From the NCBI GenBank assembly GCA_021852225.1, contig JAJZOA010000226.1, forward strand, positions 1 to 6,715: 6,715 bases of DNA, given 5' to 3'. The translations under genes were made by a program, and so were the position numbers. Positions 1 to 5,381 of this stretch are shown piece by piece. Source of the DNA: Planctomycetota bacterium. GTDB lineage: Bacteria > Planctomycetota > Phycisphaerae > WQYP01. The stretch's first letter is position 1. Every line of letters begins with the position of its first letter. The notes beneath the pieces were generated by a model. It saw nothing but the letters and a program-made list of their open reading frames with translations, was not told where the DNA came from and did not search any database.

Positions 1-61
1 ACTCGAACCTGCAACCTCGTGGTTCGAAGCCACGCGCTCTATCCAATTGCGCTACGGGCGC
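1..61 (-). tRNA. tRNA-Arg, anticodon UCG (3' end cut by window edge)
   Basis: Read on the minus strand this is a near-complete cloverleaf. It has acceptor 5' strand GCGCCCG (61-55), TA at positions 8-9, a D-arm with a TTGGATA-type loop, a perfect 5-bp anticodon stem CGTGG/CCACG around loop CTTCGAA, variable loop AGGTT, T-stem 5' strand GCAGG, and T-loop TTCGAGT ending at base 1. The anticodon is TCG (25-27 on the plus strand reads cga), so the tRNA decodes arginine CGA and probably other CGN codons. The 3' T-stem strand, 3' acceptor strand and discriminator lie outside the window. The sequence closely resembles common bacterial tRNA-Arg(UCG). One oddity is that D-stem pair 12-23 is G-A rather than Watson-Crick. 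Confidence 0.95.
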
Positions 62-199
62 TGCACGCGGCTATGGTAATATCTTTGCGTTCGGCAGTCT
101 ACCTGCGCAAACAGACCCCTGGTTTTCATACACCGGCCATGGTCCAATGACAGGAACAACGGCGAGAGCGCATCAGTTCAGCCATCAGGGCACGTGGCG

Positions 200-1537
200 T
201 TATGCCAGGCTGATTTGGGGCGGTTTGGGTTCATCTGTTACGTTTTCCAGATCGCCGGCGTGCGGCCTGGCATAATGGCCGCGCACCACCCAATAGGCGC
301 CAAGCATATTCCAGCAAATCGGCAGAAACCGAATCGCCTGCGCCAAGGCAAACGCCTGGCTGGCAGTGTCCACACCGCGGGTTACGAAAAAATGCAGCAG
401 AATGGCATCCATCACGCCTATGCCCTGCGGCGGAACAATCGGCAGGCTCGCCGCCAGCGCCGCGACGGGAATGTAGGCCATAAAGCACCCCAATGGCGCG
501 TGCATACCAAAGGCCCGGCCCGCCAGAAATCCGGCAAAAGGCAGCACCGCCTGGGAAACCACGCTGGCGCCGAGGCCCGCGGCAATAACCCCCAGATGCC
601 CGCGATAGGCGCGAAGGTTGCGATCCGCATGTTTGACGAATTCGGGCAACGGCAGTTTATTAATCAGCCATTCCAGACCGGTAGCGCGGCGCATGCGGTC
701 GGAAAGGTATACGGCCGAACCCACGGCCGCAGCCAGTAAAATTACACCGGTCAGCAGCAGGACGTTCCGCAAAACCGGATCCGCGCCCGGGTTTGGCTGG
801 CCACTGGCTGCGGTGCTGTTATGCGAGAGTGCCAACTGCGCCCCGGCTGCAATTCCACCTACCAGCACCAGGCCGATTAATCCGATCACGCGGTCCAGAA
901 GCACAGTAACCGCACTGCGTGTTTTCTGGCCGGTGACGCGGCCGGTGTAAATAATTTTCACCACATCGCCACTGGTGGTGCCCGGCAGGAACGTGGAATA
1001 AAACTGACCGACAAAAGTAAGCTCCAGGCATCGGCGATAAGGGAGATGCATTCCTTGAACTCCCATCAGCAGACGCCATCGCCATGCCGTGATGACAAAC
1101 GGCAGGCCCAGCAGCAGAAAGGCCCCCAGCAACGGCCATGGCCGGGCATGTCCAAGCAGGTAATGCAGGCCGCGGCGTACTTGAACCCGATGACCATGGG
1201 CGGCCATGAATTTGAGCGGAATCGGAAGCGACCTTGGGAAATAGAGTGGCGAACGGTCGGCATAGCCCTGAATCTTGCGTCCGGAGGCCAGCCGCACGCA
1301 CAGTATCTGATGACGGAAGTTTGCCAGCGGCATATTTCCCCGCCATTCGGCGATCGGCAGGGTCGCGGGACGGGTAAGTGTGACATTACGCAGGGACAGT
1401 CCGGCGGGCAGCACCACGCGGTCGGCCCAGAAAATATGTGCGATGACATACCAGAGGCCTGCAACCGCAATCAGCATCTTGGCCGCGGTGAAAATCAATT
1501 TTCGCAAGGGATGATGTTTCCTGGGCGTAGTGGTCAT
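200..1537 (-). CDS. Flippase-like multi-pass membrane protein, LPG_synthase_TM / UPF0104 family
   Basis: A 445-residue integral membrane protein. TM1 is at about residues 14-36, and a mostly polar stretch of roughly 95 residues (37-133) precedes TM2 at about 134-152. The family signature then follows: GQFYSTFLPGTTSGDVVK at 177-194 and LLDRVIGLIGL at 213-223, with several more hydrophobic helices to about residue 420 and a short charged tail. The pattern of G-x-F-x-x-x-LPG, GD and DR-x-x-G matches the membrane domain shared by lysylphosphatidylglycerol synthases/flippases and the uncharacterised UPF0104 proteins. No C-terminal aminoacyl-transferase (GNAT-like) domain is present, so lysyl transfer is unlikely; lipid-linked substrate translocation is a family-level guess. 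The ATG at 1537 is preceded only by a weak GGAA. It starts 56 bp after pyrE and may be co-transcribed with it. The family is secure; substrate and function are unknown. Confidence 0.85.
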   Translation of the reverse strand: MTTTPRKHHPLRKLIFTAAKMLIAVAGLWYVIAHIFWADRVVLPAGLSLRNVTLTRPATLPIAEWRGNMPLANFRHQILCVRLASGRKIQGYADRSPLYFPRSLPIPLKFMAAHGHRVQVRRGLHYLLGHARPWPLLGAFLLLGLPFVITAWRWRLLMGVQGMHLPYRRCLELTFVGQFYSTFLPGTTSGDVVKIIYTGRVTGQKTRSAVTVLLDRVIGLIGLVLVGGIAAGAQLALSHNSTAASGQPNPGADPVLRNVLLLTGVILLAAAVGSAVYLSDRMRRATGLEWLINKLPLPEFVKHADRNLRAYRGHLGVIAAGLGASVVSQAVLPFAGFLAGRAFGMHAPLGCFMAYIPVAALAASLPIVPPQGIGVMDAILLHFFVTRGVDTASQAFALAQAIRFLPICWNMLGAYWVVRGHYARPHAGDLENVTDEPKPPQISLA

Positions 1538-1593
1538 GCCATTCCGTCGATGTGATAGTTATTGGAAGCGCGGTGCGTCCGCGGAAAAGACCA

Positions 1594-2115
1594 TCAGAGT
1601 CCCAGATCGGTTCGGGTCAGGATGGCTTCAAACACAAAGCCGGCTTTTTCAATATTTTCCCGGGCACCTTCCAGGCGATCAATGACAGCGACAATTTTAT
1701 CCACCTGGCCGCCCGCGGCGACAATCACTCTAGCCGCCTCAATCACCTGGCCGCCGGTGGTAGCGATATCCTCGACAAGCAGAACGGTGTCCCCGGCCAG
1801 AATCTGGCCTTCAATAAGCTTGCTGGTGCCATACTCTTTTTTGGAATTCCGAACGATAAAAAAGGGCAGGCCGCAGGCCAGACTCGCCGCCGCCGCCAGG
1901 GCCACGCCGCCAAGTTCCGCGCCGGCGATTCGCACGGTCAGGGGGCCGCGTCGTTCGGCCATGCGGGCACCCAGGGCGGAAAGAATATCCGGCTGGGTTT
2001 CGAATAAATATTTATCCATGTAATACTTTGATTTTTTTCCGGAGCGAAGTGTGAAATCCCCCTCCAGATAAGATGTTTCCTTGATTCTTCGTGCCAGAGC
2101 CTGTTTGTCCATCAT
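1594..2115 (-). CDS. pyrE: Orotate phosphoribosyltransferase
   Basis: A cytosolic type I phosphoribosyltransferase that converts orotate plus PRPP to orotidine 5'-monophosphate and pyrophosphate, the penultimate step of de novo UMP synthesis. The 173-residue length fits compact PyrE proteins. Visible motifs are the N-terminal TLRSGKKSKYYMD segment (22-34), the flexible catalytic loop RNSKKEYGTSKLIEG (89-103), and the PRPP-binding signature VLLVEDIATTGG (111-122) with its acidic ED pair. The catalytic loop carries Tyr where E. coli PyrE has His (KEYGT versus KDHG); I recall this in other PyrE branches, so it need not mean inactivity. Two adjacent ATG codons are possible starts. The first (2115) lies 10 nt from an AGGAGA site and is preferred over the second (2112, 13 nt). 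The gene sits 76 bp after accA and 56 bp before the flippase-like gene, all co-directional. Confidence 0.95.
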   Translation of the reverse strand: MMDKQALARRIKETSYLEGDFTLRSGKKSKYYMDKYLFETQPDILSALGARMAERRGPLTVRIAGAELGGVALAAAASLACGLPFFIVRNSKKEYGTSKLIEGQILAGDTVLLVEDIATTGGQVIEAARVIVAAGGQVDKIVAVIDRLEGARENIEKAGFVFEAILTRTDLGL

Positions 2116-2125
2116 GGGATTTTAA

Positions 2126-2131
2126 TCTCCT
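2126..2131 (-). promoter_or_regulatory. Ribosome binding site of pyrE
   Basis: AGGAGA on the minus strand lies 10 nt upstream of the first of two tandem ATG codons. The spacing favours the ATG at 2115 over the one at 2112. Confidence 0.7.
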
Positions 2132-2191
2132 GAAAAAGCGGGTCCCGGCATGGTCGCCACAGTCGGCGGGTCCGGGGCCGCGGCCGATCGG

Positions 2192-3265
2192 TTAGGATTC
2201 CACCAGCGCCACGGCACCCTGCCGGCGCAGCCGCTGATACCGCAGGTCCAGCAGTTTGCCGGTTGCCATGGTCTTGAGTTCCCGCAGGGTGCGGTCAATA
2301 TAGCGTTCAATGCTCGCGGCGGTCTGCCGCGGATTGCGATGCGCCCCACCCAGCGGTTCGGCAATAATTTCATCAATCACGCCAAGATCCCGCAAATGGC
2401 CGCTGGTAAGCTTCAGCGCTTCGGCCGCGTCCGGCGCATTGGCCGACCCCTTCCAAAGAATTCCGCTGCAACCCTCTGGTGAAATAACGCTGTACCAGGC
2501 ATATTGCAGCATGGCCAGACGGTCCCCCACGCCGATGCCCAAGGCGCCCCCCGAACCACCTTCACCAATCACAATACATACAATCGGCACCGGCAGAACC
2601 GACATTTCCCGCAGGTTCAGCGCAATGGCCTCGGCCACGCCCCGCTCTTCAGAACCGAGTCCGGGATAGGCCCCCGGAGTGTCAATCAGGGTCACAATCG
2701 GAACGCCGAATTTGGCCGCGGTCTGCATTTTCAGCAGGGCTTTGCGGTACCCTTCGGGATGGGCGCAGCCGAAGTTACACGCGATTTTTTCTTTGGTATC
2801 TCGCCCTTTGCAATGGCCCACCAGCATCACCTTGTGGCTGCCGATGCGACCGGTCCCTGTGACTATGGCTTTATCATCACCATAGCGGCGGTCACCCGAA
2901 AGTTCCTCAAAATCTTTTACCAGCAGGTCAATATAGTCGCGGGTTTGCGGGCGCGCCGGGTGGCGGGCCACCTGTACGGTTTCCCAGGCGGTCAGGTGGT
3001 CGTAGGTTTTCTTGAGCAGCGCCATCAAACTGTCGCGCATCTGCTTGATTTCCGCGTTGTAGTCCACCCCTTTTTGTTCTTGAAGGGTTATCAGTTCCTG
3101 AATCTGCTTTTCGAGTTTTATAATCGGCTGCTCAAATGCAAGTCCCATGCCCGGCGAGCCGCGCATTTCTGAGGCGGGGGCATTGGGCGGCGTGGCCGCC
3201 TCCCGCGGGGCCGGTTTGGCCGCCGAGGTGGTCGACTTTTTGGATTGTGAACTCTTTTTGGCCAC
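2192..3265 (-). CDS. accA: Acetyl-CoA carboxylase carboxyltransferase, alpha subunit (GTG start)
   Basis: With AccD, this subunit forms the carboxyltransferase that moves the carboxyl group from carboxybiotin on AccB to acetyl-CoA, giving malonyl-CoA for fatty-acid synthesis in the cytosol. From the GTG at 3265 the protein has 357 residues; E. coli AccA has 319. The family core starts at FEQPIIKLEKQIQEL (about 44-58). It continues with GDRRYGDDKAIVTG (124-137), KGRDTKEK (153-160), IDTPGAYPGLGSEERG (194-209), the oxyanion-hole region GEGGSGGALGIGVGD (234-248), SPEGCSGILW (262-271) and the ending EPLGGAHRNP plus RYQRL. Residues 2 to about 40 are an extra tail rich in Lys, Ser, Ala and Pro. A longer frame opens at a TTG at 3307, but AAGGAG lies 6 nt before the GTG, which I take as the start. 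No accD is nearby. Confidence 0.96.
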   Translation of the reverse strand: MAKKSSQSKKSTTSAAKPAPREAATPPNAPASEMRGSPGMGLAFEQPIIKLEKQIQELITLQEQKGVDYNAEIKQMRDSLMALLKKTYDHLTAWETVQVARHPARPQTRDYIDLLVKDFEELSGDRRYGDDKAIVTGTGRIGSHKVMLVGHCKGRDTKEKIACNFGCAHPEGYRKALLKMQTAAKFGVPIVTLIDTPGAYPGLGSEERGVAEAIALNLREMSVLPVPIVCIVIGEGGSGGALGIGVGDRLAMLQYAWYSVISPEGCSGILWKGSANAPDAAEALKLTSGHLRDLGVIDEIIAEPLGGAHRNPRQTAASIERYIDRTLRELKTMATGKLLDLRYQRLRRQGAVALVES

Positions 3266-3271
3266 TGTCTG

Positions 3272-3277
3272 CTCCTT
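3272..3277 (-). promoter_or_regulatory. Ribosome binding site that fixes the accA GTG start
   Basis: AAGGAG on the minus strand, inside a longer AAAAGGAGC, lies 6 nt upstream of GTG at 3265-3263. This near-ideal site decides between the GTG and the upstream in-frame TTG at 3307, which has only a weaker GGAAGA before it and would add 14 residues unrelated to the family N-terminus. Confidence 0.75.
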
Positions 3278-3324
3278 TTGTTGCAGGCAATTCAAGGCTT
3301 TTGGCAAGCCGTTTCTTCCGCCGC

Positions 3325-3345
3325 GACCGGGCCAAACCGGTCTGG
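3325..3345. promoter_or_regulatory. Candidate dyad element upstream of accA
   Basis: Two overlapping symmetries lie about 60-80 bp before the accA start. One is a 6-bp inverted repeat, GACCGG (3325-3330) and CCGGTC (3337-3342), with a 6-base spacer. The other is a 14-base near-palindrome CCAAACCGGTCTGG (3332-3345) with one imperfect pair. The position suits an operator or a leader hairpin for the accA transcript. I cannot assign a regulator, no convincing -35/-10 pair is visible around it, and short GC-rich dyads also arise by chance. Confidence 0.25.
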
Positions 3346-3448
3346 AACCATCCGGTGCCAGTTGTCGCCACGCAATAGTCTAGCCGAAAACGAATGCCGC
3401 GAAAAACCGTCGCCCAGCCTATTCGTAAATGCAGCCGAACAGTCCGAA

Positions 3449-3469
3449 TCGGCCGCCGCCACCGGCCGA
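3449..3469 (-). terminator. Possible transcript-end hairpin after the ABC transporter operon
   Basis: TCGGCCG and CGGCCGA form a perfect 7-bp GC-rich stem with a 7-base loop, 23 bases past the stop codon of the MalG-like permease. It is well placed to end or stabilise the 3' end of the transporter transcript. There is no T-run directly after the stem on the minus strand (a TTTTT occurs only about 45 bases further on), so it is not a canonical intrinsic terminator. Confidence 0.3.
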
Positions 3470-3492
3470 AACCGTCACTTCGCCATCTATTT

Positions 3493-4326
3493 TTATCCCT
3501 TCAGGCCAGTTGTGGCAATACCCCGGACAAATGTTTTCTGGGCCAGAAAAAAAAGCACCACAATCGGCAGAATCACCAGTACCGATGCGGCCATCAGCAG
3601 ATTGTAACTCGTTCCGCCCGAACGGCTCTGGTAAAACTGCAAAGCCACTGAAAGCGTAAAAGTGCTCTGGTGCGTCAGGTACACCAGGGGGCCAAGGAAA
3701 TTGTTCCATGACGCGACAAATGAAAAAAGCGCCACCACCGCCAGGGCGGGCCGGGTCAGCGGCAGCATAATCCGCCACCATATCCCGAAATGCGAACAGC
3801 CATCCAGAAAGGCCGCTTCCGATAGCTCCTTGGGAATCGTGAGGTAAAATTGCCGCAGAAGGAAGATGTAAAATGGAACACCACAGAAGGCCGGCACCCA
3901 GAGTGGCAGGTTGGTGCCCACCCAACCCAGCGAACGGAATATTCGAAACAAGGGCACCATCAGCACCGGAAATGGGATCATCATCGATCCCAGCACCACA
4001 GACAGCAGAAGCCCGCGGCCCCGCCATCTGATTTTCGCCAGGCTGTAGGCCACCAGCGAAGAGGAAAGTACGCTGCCTGCAGCCGTCAGAAGTGCAATAA
4101 TAAGGGTATTGCGGGCATAAAGTGTCATATCAAAAGCGGGGCTTTGCACCACCGTGCTGTAATTCATGTGAAAGCGCAGCGGATGGGGAATGACCGCCGG
4201 CGGCATCGCCATGGCCTGATGTTCACCTTTTAAGCTGGTGTCCACCATCCATAAAAACGGTCCCAGGTAAAACACCGCCGCCAGAAGCAGCACACAATGC
4301 GTCAAAAACTTTTTGTTCCGGTTCAT
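3493..4326 (-). CDS. Carbohydrate ABC transporter permease, MalG-like (CUT1)
   Basis: An inner-membrane permease subunit expected to pair with the upstream MalF-like permease to form the translocation path of a sugar importer. The protein has 277 residues and about six helices (near 7-28, 71-98, 105-126, 138-160, 190-212 and 243-262). The cytoplasmic EAA loop, the docking site for the ATPase, reads EAAFLDGCSHFGIWWRIMLP at 170-189 with the expected E-A-A, D-G and L-P residues. The short tail FVRGIATTGLKG is typical of MalG-type permeases (R/K-G-(I/L)-x-x-G-x-(V/L)-K-G). The frame opens upstream at 4389, but the ATG at 4326 is chosen because it overlaps the preceding stop as ATGA and begins just before TM1; GGGTG 8 nt upstream is a weak ribosome site. 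The transported sugar cannot be told from sequence. Confidence 0.93.
   Translation of the reverse strand: MNRNKKFLTHCVLLLAAVFYLGPFLWMVDTSLKGEHQAMAMPPAVIPHPLRFHMNYSTVVQSPAFDMTLYARNTLIIALLTAAGSVLSSSLVAYSLAKIRWRGRGLLLSVVLGSMMIPFPVLMVPLFRIFRSLGWVGTNLPLWVPAFCGVPFYIFLLRQFYLTIPKELSEAAFLDGCSHFGIWWRIMLPLTRPALAVVALFSFVASWNNFLGPLVYLTHQSTFTLSVALQFYQSRSGGTSYNLLMAASVLVILPIVVLFFLAQKTFVRGIATTGLKG
4323..4326 (-). other. ATGA stop-start overlap between the two permease genes
   Basis: The TGA stop of the MalF-like gene (4325-4323) overlaps the ATG of the MalG-like gene (4326-4324) in a 4-base ATGA. This fixes the downstream start and implies translational coupling, which helps balanced production of the two permease halves. 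Confidence 0.8.
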
Positions 4327-5381
4327 GTGTAATGCACCCATTTTCTGGCGGACCAGAACGCCAATGCGGTCAGCAGCAGAATAATGCACAGTTGCACAAT
4401 CGCCATGGCACTGGCCGCACCCATGCGAAGCTGCTTCATGCCCGCGTTAAACACATACATGCTGTAGAAAAGCGTCGTTTTATCCGGCCCGCCCTGCGTC
4501 ATCACATAGGGCAGGTCAAACACCTGCCAACTCCCTATTACTCCCATGATCAAATTAAAAAAGATGACGGGCGAAAGCATCGGCAGCGTCACATGGCGCA
4601 ACCGCTGAAAGGTTCCGGCTCCATCCATATTCGCCGCCTCGTAGAGTTCGCGCGGAATGTCCTGAAGACCGGCCAGAAAAATGACCACTGTTTGGCCGAT
4701 GCCCCAGAGGCTAAGGAATATAATCACCGGCATGGCCCAGCGCGGGTCGGCCAGCCACACCGGCGGTGAAAGTCCGCGCAGAGACTGCACATCCCGGGGA
4801 CTTGCGCCCACCAGACCAGCCGTGGCCGCCAGCAGGTGGCCGACCAGGCGAACGACCGGTGCCAGGAGGTAATTGACCAGCCCCTTGTCTGAATTCAAAA
4901 GCCAGCCCCAGAGGACTCCGGTGGCCACAAGCGGCACCAGCGATGGCAGAAAAATAATCGTGCGGTAAACAGCCTGGCCGCGCACTTGCATATTCAACAG
5001 AATCGCCAGGGCCACACTTGCCGCCAGCGTGAGCGGCAACGATGCGCCAGCGTAAATAATTGTGTTGATCAGCGCCTTGTGAAACGACTGATCATGCAAA
5101 AGGCTGAAATAGTTCCGCAGACCGACCCATATCGGCGGCTGAAGCATGGTGTAATGGCAGAAGCTGTAATACGCGGCAATACACAACGGCAGAATGAGAA
5201 ACAATGCGGCACCGACCAAATAGGGAGCGGCAAAAAGCATGCCCGCGACCTGGTCGCGCCACGGTATACGCAGGCCGCGAGCCCCCCGTCTGGCATTCGA
5301 TGGCAGACCGGTCTGGGCCGCCATCAATGGCCTAAGAGGCGGCCCGGACCGCATTTCTGAGGAAGAAATATTCTGTTTCAT
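4323..5381 (-). CDS. Carbohydrate ABC transporter permease, MalF/UgpA-like (CUT1)
   Basis: An inner-membrane permease of a sugar importer, 352 residues. A polar N-terminal tail (1-45) leads to about six helices (near 46-72, 104-130, 137-163, 216-240, 270-292 and 322-345). The EAA loop reads EAANMDGAGTFQRLRHVTLP at 248-267, with the conserved E-A-A, D-G and L-P. The adjacent YVMTQGGPDKTTLFYSMYV segment (292-310) is a hallmark of MalF/UgpA permeases. Residues about 164-215, after GLVN, are longer than I expect, with roughly 25-30 extra residues before the usual WLADPRWAMP. A longer frame reaches 5540, but that part lies inside the binding-protein gene. The ATG at 5381 has an AAAGGTG site 5 nt upstream and forms an ATGA overlap with the preceding stop, so it is the chosen start. 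Confidence 0.93.
   Translation of the reverse strand: MKQNISSSEMRSGPPLRPLMAAQTGLPSNARRGARGLRIPWRDQVAGMLFAAPYLVGAALFLILPLCIAAYYSFCHYTMLQPPIWVGLRNYFSLLHDQSFHKALINTIIYAGASLPLTLAASVALAILLNMQVRGQAVYRTIIFLPSLVPLVATGVLWGWLLNSDKGLVNYLLAPVVRLVGHLLAATAGLVGASPRDVQSLRGLSPPVWLADPRWAMPVIIFLSLWGIGQTVVIFLAGLQDIPRELYEAANMDGAGTFQRLRHVTLPMLSPVIFFNLIMGVIGSWQVFDLPYVMTQGGPDKTTLFYSMYVFNAGMKQLRMGAASAMAIVQLCIILLLTALAFWSARKWVHYT
5378..5381 (-). other. ATGA stop-start overlap between binding-protein and permease genes
   Basis: The TGA of the binding-protein gene (5380-5378) shares four bases with the ATG of the MalF-like permease (5381-5379). The permease ribosome site AAAGGTG (5393-5387) lies within the end of the binding-protein gene. 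This indicates one polycistronic message with coupled translation. Confidence 0.8.

Noticed and set aside
62..80. AT-rich GATATTACC patch upstream of the tRNA as a possible -10 element
   Set aside because: No acceptable -35 at the right spacing; promoter consensus for this lineage is uncertain.
84..111. Inverted repeat TTTGCG/CGCAAA with an inner CAG/CTG pair between the flippase-like gene and the tRNA
   Set aside because: The stem is interrupted by a 5-base bulge and neither strand has a T-run after it, so I could not support a terminator; it may be chance.
194..739. A 181-codon open frame on the plus strand
   Set aside because: It lies entirely antisense to the well-supported flippase-like gene, its translation has no recognisable motif and is full of Arg, Gln and His as expected for a GC-rich shadow frame.
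1569..1583. Hairpin CGCGG/CCGCG between pyrE and the flippase-like gene
   Set aside because: Only five base pairs, no T-run, and it sits just after the pyrE stop where a transcript could easily read through.
2138..2173. Direct repeat GCGGGTCC (2138-2145 and 2166-2173) between accA and pyrE, with a 4-bp CGCC/GGCG stem between the copies
   Set aside because: Only two 8-base copies in a very GC-rich gap; compatible with chance, and no attenuator-type hairpin plus T-run could be built for pyrE.
2504..3172. A 222-codon open frame on the plus strand, opposite accA
   Set aside because: Antisense to a highly conserved AccA coding region; no family motif and no ribosome site, so it is a shadow.
3132..3371. 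A small minus-strand frame in the gap before accA, starting at a GTG
   Set aside because: No ribosome site before the start and the second half overlaps the accA 5' end out of frame; no recognisable product.
3419..4027. A 202-codon minus-strand frame covering the end of the MalG-like gene and the gap before accA
   Set aside because: Most of it overlaps the permease in another frame; its product matches nothing I know and the permease frame is clearly the coding one.
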